Shown piece by piece: positions 36,901-49,592 of a DNA stretch of 64,000 bases. Origin of the DNA: Lithospermum erythrorhizon (lineage: Eukaryota; Streptophyta; Magnoliopsida; Boraginales; Boraginaceae); contig JADFUC010002016.1 of the NCBI GenBank assembly GCA_019722365.1, forward strand, positions 62,001-126,000. The letters are read 5' to 3'. Within the stretch, counting starts at the first letter, position 1. Every line of letters begins with the position of its first letter. A program made the position numbers and the translations under genes. Below the pieces are notes generated by a model, which was not told where the DNA came from, did not search any database, and saw only the letters and a program-made list of their open reading frames with translations.

Positions 36901-37862
36901 GAAATAAGAATCGGCTTAGGCTTGATTTGATATTAGATTGCTTGTGGTTTGAGACATTCGTTCTGATCAGTGAATCAATGATCTTTCACGCCTGGCTCGT
37001 TTGCGATCCCGTTATTATCTATCGACTTTTTTTATAAATTTTGATGTTGTTAACTGTAATTATTAATGTCAGCGTAACCTTGGTAAAAAGTATTCAAAGT
37101 GATAGTCTTTGGTATGCAATAGTTTTGTTAATTTAGAGGATGATAATCGTATGGACTAAGTACCGCCGTTAAACTAACGGATACCGACAACAACATGTTA
37201 TTTTTGGCAGTGGTCAGTGGGTAACTTTAAGCATGGTGATCATATATGAGGTGGGTTTGAAATGTGAGTGATATAAATTAAATTTTTTGAAAGCGTTAGT
37301 CAGAGTAATAAAAAAAAATTCGGCGCAAAATAAAATATTTAATTTCGAATTTATAAAATTTTAATTATCGAGAAAGTAGTAGATAATATTTTAAACGAGG
37401 GGTATATTTTTTTAAAGATGATTGATCAAATGAGATGTTTGAAAAATGTGGAATGAAGTGATAAATAATAGATGCATACATACGATACATTTGATCCTTA
37501 TAAATTATTACGTGAAGAAATGTTTTTAGACCACATAACGCATATGTTTTTCCATAGTCGGACCCTAGAATTTTTTCTGAAAATTTTGGTGAAAAAAATC
37601 GATTTTCTGATTTTGGTGACAAAATCAATTTTTGGGGCAAAAAAGACTTCGTTTTGAGATGATGTGGGGGAAAAATTAAATTGGGAAAAAATTGAATTGA
37701 GCCTAACCCTGACCCACCTACTAAAGTGTGCTATACTTGAGAACTGGATATGCAATGTAGGGCCTTAAATGGATATACATTATGTCGTAATAAAATTAAA
37801 TATCGCTGACTCTGATTATCATTTGATAGAAACAATTTCAATGCGTTAGGCCGCTTGTCACT

Positions 37863-40330
37863 ACCAAATCCCTACTGTGGCAGCTTCTTGTCTCGAGTTC
37901 CGGCTGCCTCAGCTTTATCTCGTAGGTAAGTAATCTTTAGTTTAATTATTTTGTTTAATTTTAAATTCTAACTTTTGGCTTTAAAATATTTTTATTAATT
38001 TAAAATTAGATGTTTAATTTATTGGCTAAATTTAGTTTAATTGATTAAGTTGGTAGTTGACTAATTAATTTTTGATTTCTGAACTAGTTTAATTGATCAT
38101 TGATTAATTGATTCATTTTGTTTAATTGATTAATTGATCTTTTACCTAGTTTGACTAATTCATTAATTACTTGGTTAATTGATTCATTTTATTTCTATTT
38201 ATGTGGCTTCAGAACTTCAATTTTTATTACTCATTTCTACATAGCTTGAAAGGACTTGATATTTTTGTTTAGACATGAACAACCTTATGTTGCAGCATTA
38301 AAACTGGTTGGGCTTTTAACGTCTCTTGCTAGCGTTTAAATGTTTTGCGATTGCGTACATCATTCAGAGATTTTCTTCTAAGTTTTATCTTGGTAGTTTT
38401 CTTCTAATACGATTTAGAAATTACGTTTTACGAGTGAAACATAATTTAGTACATTACAATGTACTTTTATAAATTGATTGATTAATAGGATACAAAAGGT
38501 TTTTGAAGTGTATGCTAAGAAGAAAGGCGGCCTTAGCTCGAGTTCTGAAATTGAAGTACCACAAGTTAAAGTTTACCAGCTGCTAATGAAGGAAATAAGT
38601 GTTGACTTTGAGGCGTTACCAGCTGATCACAGGATGAAACAAATTTCACAGTACCCGTCGGATATTGAGACGATGTAAGGAAATCTTATCTAAAAAAAGG
38701 TCCACATCAACCTCGTAACATTGAGTTTCCGTGGACTACAATTGGTAAGTTTCGTCGTCGATTTAATCCAGAATGGTATGATAAATATAGTGTTGGTTGG
38801 CTTGAGTATAGTATTCACGAAGATAAAGCATATTGTTTGTCTTGTTATTTGTTTAAAAATGTGTCGGATTATGGTGGTGAAGCCTTTGTGAGTGTTGGAT
38901 TTAAAGAATGGAATAACCCTGTTAGGCTTGATGCCGCGTGTCGATGATTGTTGTAGTTACCGTCGAGTTGCGTGCGCAGAGTGTCGTGATGCTTATGAAC
39001 CCGAGCGAAATATTGTATATTCATTGTTGAGAATAAAAACAAAAAAATATTGATTATAGAGTTAGGTATTGCCGCATTACTTTTGCTAATAAGTATCTTT
39101 TAAAGTGTGGTTTTCGTTTAGGAGATGGCCAGTCGGACGACTACTCGCTATAAAGTCGATTCAAACGAATTGGTGAAACTTTGAAGAAAGTAACGAAGAT
39201 TTATGTGCTATTTTAAATTTTTCTCCAAAAAATAATTCGTACTTTCTCCTAAGATTCGGATGTCCACAATGCTAGCATTCTTTTGAAATAGCTGCGCGGT
39301 TATTAGTGAGATTGGGGATAATATTTTACGTGTGTTGATTGATGAATCGTAATTGTGGTGTTATTATTTATGTTGATGGTGCGTGTCTTTGTTAAGGAAA
39401 CGTTTTCTTAGTTAGCCATTAAAAGCAGTGATATCGTTTAAAGAGGCAACTTATTGATTTGTTGTCCGGGAATGGTTTTGAGTTTGTAGTATTCGGGCCA
39501 AGGTTATGGTGACGTATGAAGGCCGGTTGGGTGGGTTGCGAACTTTAATTCAAAATGAGAATTCATCGAGCACTATATGCGTTGTTTTACTTTTGTCCCG
39601 GCTTGATTAGCCTTTCGTGCTTGTGCGGGACTTCAAATCACAGTGTTAGTAATTTTGTTGGTAAGGTTAATTTTTTTTCTAACGAAGAGGCAAGAATTGC
39701 TTCGAGGGAAACAAGCAAAACACTATAAGGACTTGATTGAGGAAGGTGAGATAGAAACTGAAGTGGGCCAGGGAATCCTTGACAGCATGGATTCGGCGAG
39801 TGATACTGGATTGGGGTTCTCGTTCGGGGACTATAAATAATTTGAGGACTTTGTATGTGCCATTAATTGGGTACTTAAATGAAATAGGAAATGATAGCTC
39901 GTTCAGTTTGGGGAAGCCGCTTTTTGGATTTTTCTAAAATCATTTGATTTTATCTTCGTATTATTCTTGTTGGTTGATGTTTTAGCAATCACACGTGATT
40001 TGAATCTAACTTTACAAAGAGCGTGGTCCGAGATCTCTTTAAATGCTTTGTATCTAATCAAAGTTGCCAAGAATGACTTCAAAAGAAATGAGGAATGAAG
40101 CATGGGAAGAACTTTGTCTAGATTGTGGCAGCTTTGCGGTAAGGTTAATGTTGTTGTTCCGGACATGGATGCCACCCGTATATGTCAAGGAAAGAATCTT
40201 GAAAACTGACCTTCGATTATCAACTACGTCGTTACAAGAATGATTGTTTGTTTAATATTCTAGATTTGCGATTGCAAGAGCTTAATTAAAGATTTAATGA
40301 AGCAAATCTTGAACTTTTTCTGATGTGTTG
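37863..40330 (+). pseudogene. TTF zinc finger/DUF4371 hAT-type transposase relic (ZMYM1-like)
   Basis: A plausible non-coding first exon ends at 37925 (TAG|GTAAG) and the coding part resumes at 38489 after an AT-rich intron ending in AATAG. The next 190 bases read KKGGLSSSSEIEVPQVKVYQ and QYPSDIE, then a frame change leads into RKSYLKKGPHQPRNIEFPW, GKFRRRFNPEWYDKY, WLEYSIHEDKAYCLSCYLF and FKEWNN (to about 38930): this is the TTF-type zinc finger. Farther on, 39680-39840 carries KQAKHYKDLIEEGEIETEVGQG, matching the segment between DUF4371 and the hAT C-terminal region in this family. Stops and frameshifts are frequent. Beyond about 40330 no recognisable coding sequence remains. Confidence 0.82.
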
Positions 40331-40897
40331 ATGTTTGAAGTACTTAAATGTCATTTTGACTTTTAATGTGGATAAGTTGAAGAATGGTTGAGCTATATCA
40401 CAAAAACTTTGAGGGTGAGCACTGAAGTGGTAATTCGCAATCAACTTCAAAAATTATATCAAAGTTGTTCGTTTGTGATCGGATTTAAAAAGAGGTTCGG
40501 GCGCTTTGGATGTACGTACAGCTGATGAAAACAAATGGTGGCGCTTTCGTACTTGAGTGTATAAGCTTGTGAAGTTAGTTTGTATTCTGGAAGGTAGCGG
40601 CCCATGAAGTGTTGAGCGATGTCTTTTAGCTATGAATCGTGAAAATTAATAATCTGATGCGATGGAAGCGTCGATGGTTAAATAGTAGTCTAGTAACTTA
40701 TCTACAGAAACAAAGATGTCTTGCTTATTTATTAGTAATGATGTAATTTTAGCATTTTCGAATTTGATAGAAGATTTTAACTTTGTAATAGTCTTTTCGT
40801 ATTAATGTAATTTTTTGTTAAATATGTGGAGGAAAAAAATTCTTTCTTTCTTGTGATTTAGGATCCCGGTATGTGTTTGCCCCACCTACGACTATAT

Positions 40898-40990
40898 ATA
40901 ATGTGTTTCTAATTTCATCCCGGTGTACTCTAGCTAAACTGTGTACAACTATAATGTGTTTCTAATTTCATCCCGGTGTACTCTAGCTAA
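40898..40990. repeat. 53-bp tandem duplication
   Basis: TATAATGTGTTTCTAATTTC followed by ATCCCGGTGTACTCTAGCTAA occurs twice, starting near 40898 and 40951. The shared part is about 40 bp with 13 bases between copies. The near-identity suggests a recent duplication at the 3' edge of the hAT-type relic. Confidence 0.85.
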
Positions 40991-41701
40991 GCTAGTGTAT
41001 ATTATGAATCAACTTTTCAATCATCAAGTCATGAAGTAAGTGGAAGATTTACAAGTTGTCATGAAAGATAGCTTTCCCATACTGAAATCCTCTTTGTAGT
41101 CTTCCTTATGGAAACATTCATACTATGACTATGTGATGACGACGTCAGAACTAATGCCCTCGTCAATATTATTAATTGATAGGCTAAGAAAACGAGGGAA
41201 GAAGACAAACGCCAGAGAGATGGAGATTCAAGGTGAGGATTACGTTATTTTTTAGTCAATATGGTTCTCCTGTCAATATTATTGAGCCATGAATGTCTAG
41301 CTCAAACAGCGAGGCACATGTTTCATAATCAAAATGTCATGTTATTCTGTTTTTATACAACATGTTGCACTAAGCAAGTTAATGGGTGTAACTAAATTTG
41401 ATTTGGACATTAGTTCCACACCCAAATTTGATTTGGATATTATATTATTGTTCTACTTGATTGAGTTTCACTAAGTAGTTAATGTGATATGATACTTATT
41501 TGTAAATTAAATGATCTTGTTGTCTAATGATATTTGATCGGAATCCGGGGGCTTACAAGATGTCATAATTCAAATTTTCATTCTTCAAATATTATATTTT
41601 TCCAAGCAATAATATGATTATAATGGTAGCTATAGTTTGTCTTCCTATTATTATAACCTAATTATTGTATATATTGAAATATCTATTTTTCATACATGTT
41701 T
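40991..41701. other. Unassigned intergenic DNA
   Basis: AT-rich, no open frame of note. ACACCCAAATTTGATTTGGA-type words repeat near 41390 and 41410 (AAATTTGATTTGGA twice, about 32 bases apart). Confidence 0.4.
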
Positions 41702-41706
41702 GTACC

Positions 41707-43121
41707 TGTAGACAATCGAAATTTAATAATTATTTTTTAATTAAACTCAAATTATTTGAATTAGTTAAATTAATTAAATAAATGTCGATTATACGAGTTA
41801 CAAGTGGTGATTAGGTCTTCAATTCAAATTCCAATGAAAATCGAACACGTGTAAATAATAAGGGTTAAAAATAGCGCAGAATTAATTTAAGTTAAAATAA
41901 GGGTTTTATATTGAGTAACCACAATTTTAAAAGTCGAATAGAGTTATAAAAATTCTGAGACTAAATTTAATATATCGAGGAAATAAAGGTCGATATGAAA
42001 ATATATTTGGCGCACAGATTAGTCAACCAAGTCTTTCCTATTCTTCATGGAAATAGGCTCCTATGTAACTTGGAGAGAGGAGTGAGCAAAAATATTCGAC
42101 GGTTCGGAATCTTTATGCCGAGAATTAGGTTAGATCATGTCTAAGTGATCGTGGATATTACGTCGAGAAGAAGCGAAATCCTATATGAACCTAAACTCCC
42201 CACATGGTTTGAAAAACCTGACATTCATGGCAAAAATCTGTAAAAATCTGCAAGATAAATTTATTGCAATTTCTGATGGTATTTACTTAAGGTAGAAAAC
42301 ATCGAAATGCATTTGCTTTTCAGGAACAAAACCCGACCACGGAACCACAAAAATGTTCGTCTTGACCCAAAGAAGTCGATAGGCGCCTAAATTGAAGGAA
42401 ACGAAGTGAAGAAGCAAAAAATCTTGAGTTAACTGCCAAATAAATAGCACAATTCAAGCTGGGTTGAATTCTTGCCAACATAGTAATTCGAGAATCAAAA
42501 GCACCAAAGCTGAAGCCATAGAGGCTCCTGTAGTAAATCTCGAAAGCCAGATATAATTTTGCACCAGTGCTGCACGTCGATCGGGAAATAGGATCAATTT
42601 CTTTAAGGCCATTTCATGACGAGAAGATAGCGTATCACCCTTTGGGATAGCCACTTGAGGTCGAGAGTAAGGCTATTAAACATACGATCTTGAATCTATT
42701 TATCTGGGGATCGAGTTAATATTTTAGTGACAGCATGCTTAGATCAGTCATGTGGCGCGGGAGTAGTGCTAAAACATTTGGGATATCAATCAGGCAGTCG
42801 AGACAGTGCATTATAGGTCGGTCTTATCCAGGGTTAGGATCGTATAACGATCGGCAATCTGAAATTAAAATTTCGAGGGATCGTACTTGGTTCAGGCCTT
42901 GAATCGAGGCTCAAGTATAAATTAGGACACCGATCCAATTAAAATTCTGTGAGTTAGTCAGGCATGCCGAAGTATTGTGTCCAGGTTTAAAGGCCAAATA
43001 GATTGATAATTGGATCTTGTCGTTTGATAAATTATTTTTTGTCACCAGGTAGGTTTAAAAAAGAATTTTATTATATTGATACGCATACATTTTAAATAAT
43101 AAAATCTTTCTATACGTTACA
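41707..43121 (+). repeat. Solo LTR with perfect target duplication
   Basis: 1415 bp, beginning TGTAGACAATCGAAATTT and ending TATACGTTACA, the same start and end words as the LTRs of the 10-20 kb element but on the opposite strand. The identical 5-bp flanks GTACC at 41702-41706 and 43122-43126 prove the limits of the insertion. No internal retrotransposon sequence is attached, so the body was lost by LTR-LTR recombination. A minus-strand frame at 42454-42654 inside it has no known domain. Confidence 0.9.
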
Positions 43122-43126
43122 GTACC

Positions 43127-44490
43127 TAATTCCACCCTCCTCTACTATTTGTCTCACCATCGTAGAAAACTCTTTTGAGTTTCTCTAACTACTAAAAAAA
43201 TTATTTGAACAACGTCCAAAGAAGTACTTGGGCGGCACAAAAAAAACATCGTAATAAGAGGCGCAGTCGGGTGAAAAATCATTTTTTGAGCGCCTTCTAA
43301 ATAATTGTCTAATTAAGCATTTTAAGTGTTTTTATACTCATATATTATGGTTGTTTAAGCAATAATTTAATACAAATAATTCGCAATTTATTACGTTCGC
43401 CAAAAAGTGTGGCTTAATCCCTTGTAAAAGATACTCTTGAGATTCTTGTCATGTATTACGGAAGAGGTGAATCGCGGGATGTGTTTGGTAGTCGAGGCGA
43501 AAAGGCTTCACTAACTTAGGCTTGTCTGAAGTGCATCGGCATTATTGGCTGACATATGGCATGAAGAAGATAGAGTGTTAATATTTAGCAGCTCTACATT
43601 TCTTTTATGAGTTAGTATCTGGAATAAATCCATTATATTACATGAACTTAGTGGTGTATGTCCTTCAAGTTGTTTTGAGAAAGATAGTTCACAAATTATT
43701 ATTAATGTTAATAATAGTTGTTATTTTCTTCATAAATCATATTATCTCAAAAAATTCTTCATATAGGTGGTCCGTTTACGTTACATTGATGAGAAGGTAT
43801 ACCAATTTATTGATTCGAAAGCTCTTTAATTTGTTGGATGAAGCATCTTATTATCTAAAAAATTAAAGTTGGGATGGATAGACATAAACTAATCAACTAA
43901 AGCGTCCACTTGCAAGAGTCGTAGCTTGTAATCATTGTTGAAAGACTTGAAAAATAATTATATTATCTGTTATTTAGTGTGGTAATAAAATAATAATTGT
44001 TTAAAAAAATTATTTCTCATAATTGAATTGATTATATGATGGATTATCATCAAAATAACTAATTCAAAATGAACGGCCATAATATGAAGGTACATGCAAG
44101 TATGCAACGCCCCTTGGAATGAGGAGACTTGATAATATGCAGGCATGAATTTCTCATAAATAGTACTCCGTATAAGAGTGTGTTTCAATTTGTATTACTC
44201 CGTATTTAATTGACCTTTTATTACTTGTTCGTCTAGATTTTGTGATTAACTGATCCGATAAATATATTTCCTCCATGACCATATCTAAAAAAATTAACTT
44301 AATTCTTTTAATGATAAAGTCATTATATTTTGAGGTTTTAATTAACATAAATACTTTGACTTAAAGAAAGTATATTTCAAATATTACTCATTAATATATT
44401 ATTCTTTCACAAATACAGAGTATGAAATACCACATGGAAAAATCAACCACTTTTAAAGAGTTACAGTTTATATGATAATCTCATTTATAG
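43127..44490. other. AT-rich intergenic DNA
   Basis: No gene recognised. TACTCCGTAT occurs near 44163 and 44197, a word common at ends of Stowaway-like MITEs, but no paired inverted ends were found. Frames at 43642-43866 (+) and 43970-44348 (-) are AT-rich and unremarkable. Confidence 0.4.
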
Positions 44491-45684
44491 TAGATTAAAT
44501 TTCATTTAAGCCACTTATACTATTTTAAATCGTTTAATTAAATGCATTTTGAATAATTAAAACAACGTTCGGCACTGAATAAGCGTCTGGGAGGAGTTTT
44601 TGGCCAAACGACTTTAGAAAACTCTTTTAATTACATGAGCCATCATTATATGAGGTAAGCGTAAAGGCCAAGCGGATGTTTTAAATATAATGCAACTTTA
44701 TGGATCGTTTTTAAATAACAAGCAACTTAGTGGAATTTGATATTTAATATGTCGATTTTAATTAATTAAGAATTAAATAAAAACGTAAATGTGGCCTTAG
44801 CTCACCATAGCCAAACCCGTAACCCACTAGGCCCCTCCCCCACCCTCCACTTTCTCCTGCACCATCCACTACCCATCATCTCCTCCTCCACAGGATAACA
44901 GTTTTCATATTTCAAACTTCAGGTCCCATGCCCACCATCTCATTGCCATAATAATAAATAAGCTGCTGCTGCTTTGTTTCATTTTGATGCCTTAGTTGTT
45001 GCTTCTGTGATTGAATTTTTCGTTATCTTTAATTTTTGTTTGGATTAATGGTATTACATTTGAATTTAATTAGATTATTGTTAAGTTTGAACAAATTCAG
45101 CACAGTCTCAATTAGATTGTTGCTCTGTTTTAATTTGATTGTTGTCGTAACTGAAGAATTTAATTTTTGAACACCAACTTTGGTGGTGGCTATGGTGGTG
45201 ATGACCGACTGTGGCTATGTTGGTGGGCGACGGAGGGTGATGTTCGAGATGGTGGTATAAAGCTTAAGCTTATTGCAAGCAGAGGTGGCTGATGGTGAAG
45301 GCGGCCGGGGGATCTGCTGGGCAGGGGCGGGCTTTATTAGGGGAGGCGATATGGTGGGCTGCAATTCGTTGATGGGATGGAGGATAGGTGTAAAGTTGAA
45401 GATGATGTTTTATTGATTTTTAATTAATTAAAATTAATTAATGTATTAAATATTATTACTAAGTGTTTATTCTTTAAAATGGCTTCGTAAATTGTAATAT
45501 ATTTAAAATATCTTTTTTGTCGTATGTTTCTCTTTGTTATAGTGGAGTTTATGTGTTAAAAAGATGTTTTCCAAAAGTTCAGGTGTCAAAAATCTCTCCC
45601 AAATAATTATTTAAAATGTTGAAATATTTAGGTATCTATTTGAAATGATAAAATAGTTGAGTGCTAGAATGAAATTTAGTCTTT
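44491..45684. mobile_element. Mutator-like element with long terminal inverted repeats, non-autonomous
   Basis: The left end reads GATTAAATTTCATTTAAGCC from 44493 and the reverse complement of the right end reads GACTAAATTTCATTCTAGCA. The similarity continues inward for about 280 bases: the left inner part (TTTTAATTAATTAAGAATTA near 44755) pairs with the right inner part (TTTTTAATTAATTAAAATTA near 45417). Long inverted repeats of this kind are typical of Mutator-like elements. The unique centre (about 44790-45400) is GC-richer, with a C-rich stretch near 44826-44890 and a GGTGGTGG-rich stretch near 45180-45330, and contains no transposase. Target duplications of 9 bp were not clear. Confidence 0.72.
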
Positions 45685-45942
45685 ATAATAATATTACTAA
45701 TATCAAGACAATAATGTATCTTATTTAATTTAAAAATTAGAAATAAAATATGTGGCATGAATCATAATCTCAACCGATGGAATACATAAAGTGTATCATA
45801 TTATTGATCAAACACTCGATTTAAAATGTAAAACTTAAAGAAAGTATAGGAACGATAGCTAGGTCCCCACTCTCCTAACACGGGGGCACAGTATTCATGA
45901 AACAGAGGATGCTTCCAAGTTTCTCCAACTCAAATGTCACAT

Positions 45943-45949
45943 ATAAAAC
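45943..45949 (+). promoter_or_regulatory. Probable TATA box of the TBL gene
   Basis: TATAAAA preceded by TCACA lies 187 bases before the ATG at 46130, allowing a leader of about 155 nt that is C- and T-rich, as is common in plants. Confidence 0.55.
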
Positions 45950-46129
45950 CAATCATTCTTGCTTCAAAACCATGGGAACTCTTGCCAATATTCATGCAAC
46001 CCACTATACAAATTTCCCTTCTCTTCTACACCACACTTTCCATTTTTAACTACTCTATTTAGAAACCATCGGAGTCTGCAGAGTTATTAGTCCATTCAAT
46101 CTGTCCCAAAATTAAAGTCCACAAACGAT

Positions 46130-49100
46130 ATGAATTTGTGTCATTGGTATACTGTTCTTCACACCCTGCTGTTTGTATCTTCAACATTGATAGCTGTTAG
46201 TGGAGCAAAAATATATCACAATAATAGTACAAGTAGTAGAATTCTTAGAGGAAACAAACAGAGTGGTGGATGCAATTTGTTTCAAGGGAAATGGGTGGTT
46301 GATACTTCATATCCTCTTTACAAATATTCAAGCTGCCCATTCATTGACTCGGAGTTTAATTGCCAAAAATATGGTCGTCCAGATACTCAATATCTTCAAT
46401 TTTCCTGGAAACCAGACTCTTGTGACTTACCCAGGTAACCATTTTATCATTCTCTTTTGGTTTCTTATATTCAAAATTTGATCATTTTTTCCCTTTTCCT
46501 AAGTCCTAACTCCCAAGTGAAAAATGGCTTAGGTTCCATCATCAACATATGTGAATTCACCTATGTATGCATGCAACGCAATTGGACCAATAAAATTCGA
46601 TCATTTCACGTGATGTATCACAATGATTTTTTTTATGTATCATTATGATGAGATATATTCTTTTTATATTTAAATTTGCTGGTTTGTTAAGTCAGGTGGA
46701 CCTAATTATCAGAACTTTATTTGATGGTTCATAACCAATATGAACATAATTAATGCATGAAGTATGATTGCCTAGCTAGCTCTTAACAAGGGCCATGTTA
46801 TAAAATGTTAATTGAGGCATATATATTAACATAAATTTTATATATTTTTTCAATAATGTTATTCCTTTATAATTACTTAATAAAGATAACATATGGCGTA
46901 ATTAATTAAATATGCTAATGTAATCTCTTTTCCTTTTTCTTTTCTTTTTTTGAAAAAGAGACCCTTATTTGAAAAGATTAGACATGACTCATGAAGATGT
47001 CCCTCTTTTATGATATAGAATTATTCAGCAGTCATGTAGGACCTCTGTCCTCTATTTAGTTAAGACCAAATATACTTAGATCTGTCGTTGCGAGAGTTTC
47101 TACCTAAAAATAGCATAACGAAAATGATTAATTACTTCCTAAAACATTAATTTGGCCATACAGTTTTTAAGAAGTATTCCATAAATATATGCTTCCCATA
47201 ATACTTTTCACATCCTGCAAATAATAATATATATATGTGGGAAATTTGTAGGTTTAATGGAGTGGATTTTCTAAGGAGATGGAGGGGAAAGAAGATTATG
47301 TTTGTTGGCGATTCCTTGAGCCTCAACATGTGGGAGTCGTTGGCATGTATGATCTATTCATCGGTACCAAATAGTGTGACCAACTTCGTGAGAAAGGACT
47401 CAGTTTCTTCCGTCACTTTTCAGGTCACCTTATATTCAATTCTCATGCAATTGAATCTAAACAAAACTAAACTGAATAGTGTTAGTGACGCCAGAGTTCT
47501 CTGTTTATATTACTACTCCAAGGCATTGTTACACTTTCACGTGATAATAGAGACAAATTTTAATTAATATATTCATATATCATTGTCAGATTTTTTTGTT
47601 ACATTGTGCAATGGGGTCAAAAAATACAGACAACTAGACCATGTGGTTGACTATCGATACTATATGCCAATCTTGGGTTGTTGCAAGTTGCAACCAAAGA
47701 AGAAAAGGCAGCAAGATTTAAAAAATAAATATAAATCACCTTTTGCTTGTATGTGGACTTATGGTGCCTAGATACATAGAAGAGACATATATTATCTCAT
47801 TCCGTGTCACATTACTAATCACCCGTAATGATAAATGAGTGATTGGTTTATGTAAAGTATAACTAAATTTTATTTTCTCTGAGTTTTTAATTGTCATTGA
47901 ATTTTGTAATTGTCGTTTTAGATTTTGCGTAATTATTAAGGGATTTTCTTATGGCTATTAGAAAAAATAAAAGTAGTCGAAATGTGCATTTAAAATATAA
48001 AATGTCGATTAATTGAAATTATATCGTTAGTTGGATTGATAAATTCCGATAGAAAAGTAGTCAAAAAGTACGTTGAAAATAAAAAAAGTATAATTTATTA
48101 TGTTAGAATATGTATTTTAAAAGCAAAAAAATTATCTTAGAATAATGGCTAAAAAGCAGAAAGGTATATTAAACTGACTGTACATGCACAACCTTAGCTT
48201 TTCGTTAATGTGTCAATTGGCATGTCAGCAATTGATACCCAGGATCTAATCCTTGAAGAAAAAGACTTGTGTACTGCAAACAACTGTGTATTCCCCAACA
48301 ATCATAAATTTCATTTCATGAGGAGATAATGGTGTTATTGATGCAGGACTATGGTGTGACCATAATGCTATATCGAACACCGTACTTGGTGGATATAGTA
48401 CGGCAAGATAATGGCAGAGTTTTGAAATTGGATTCCATTCAACAAGGGGATGCTTGGAGAGGAATGGACATGCTCATTTTCAACTCGTGGCATTGGTGGT
48501 TACACCATGGCGAATCTCAATCGTATGAACAAACGAACAACCTTCGACGCCTTTGATTCAATCCTCATTTTTGGGTTTAACCTATTCGATGTTTGAATTC
48601 AGGTGGGATTATATACAAGATGGTTCTAAAGTCTTGAAAGATATGGATCGTCTCACAGCATTTTACAAAGGCATGTCAACTTGGGCACGTTGGGTGGACC
48701 AAAATGTTGATACTACAAAGACCAAACTCTTCTTTCAGGGAATTTCTCCTACTCATTATCAGTAAGTCATCAGTTCAAACTTTTTCATAGCTTCTTTAGT
48801 TCCCAAAAAGACTTAAGAGTTCATGTTTTTCTTTTCTTTACAGGGGAAAAGAATGGAGTTCGTCGTCTAATAAGAACTGCAATGGCGAGTTAGAGCCATT
48901 GGCAGGATCAATTTATCCAGCAGGACCGCCTCCAGCAGCCGCGGTGATTAACAAAGTCTTGAGTGAGATGAAGAAAGCAGTTTATCTGCTTGATATCACT
49001 ACACTCTCGCAACTTCGAAAAGATGCCCACCCTTCTACTTATAGCGGTGATGGCTCTGGCGTCGATTGTAGCCATTGGTGCCTCCCTGGATTACCTGATA

Positions 49101-49138
49101 CTTGGAACCAACTTCTGTATGCAGCACTCGTTATGTGA
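46130..49138 (+). CDS. TRICHOME BIREFRINGENCE-LIKE (TBL) polysaccharide O-acetyltransferase-type protein
   Basis: Five exons: 46130-46434, 47252-47423, 48347-48522, 48603-48761 and 48844-49138, all with GT-AG introns and consistent phases, giving 368 residues. A hydrophobic N-terminus (about residues 8-24) is a signal peptide or membrane anchor. The PMR5 N-terminal segment (CNLFQGKWV, then [11 protein letters not shown] and CQKYGRPD) is in exon 1. The GDS motif (GDSLSLN, residues 121-127) is in exon 2 and the paired DxxH motif (DCSHWC, D345 and H348) is in exon 5, so both parts of the esterase-like catalytic set are present. WHWW and the TWARWVD segment, typical of the family, are also present. 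TBL proteins acetylate xylan, mannan, xyloglucan or pectin in the Golgi, and some members act as acetylesterases; the substrate cannot be told here. The short N-terminus fits the TBL37-43 group. Confidence 0.93.
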
Positions 49139-49592
49139 AGATGATTCAAGACTAAGTCTATCAACAATAAAAATTAAAGTATCCTTTTTTATTGATGGTA
49201 TTACTTGTACATTTCATGGTCTAAGAAAATTGTGTGAATTTCTTTAGAGGTCACATTTTCATTGTAAAATCATTGGTTGAGGATAGATAGGAATGCTTCT
49301 GGTGAATATAGAATGGACAATTATGAGATATACACAACCTGGTGAAGAATTTGTACAAGTACATATAGTTGAGGTTTGATTCATTGATCAATTGTGTAAT
49401 ATAATAATTTTACAATAACTTCTATATTTTTATTAAAAAAAAGAAATAGATCATTACTACAAAAACGGAAACATTATTATAAAATTAAATGAGTAGGTCA
49501 TCAGCAGTCGCATTTACGATCTAACTTATATTCCACAAAGGATACAGTGAAGAAGAAGGAGTGCTAGTTGCTAATCATATCATAAAAGGGAA

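Noticed and set aside
47583..47771. 62-codon frame in a TBL intron
   Set aside because: It lies inside intron 2, with no domain, and the flanking exons splice cleanly without it.
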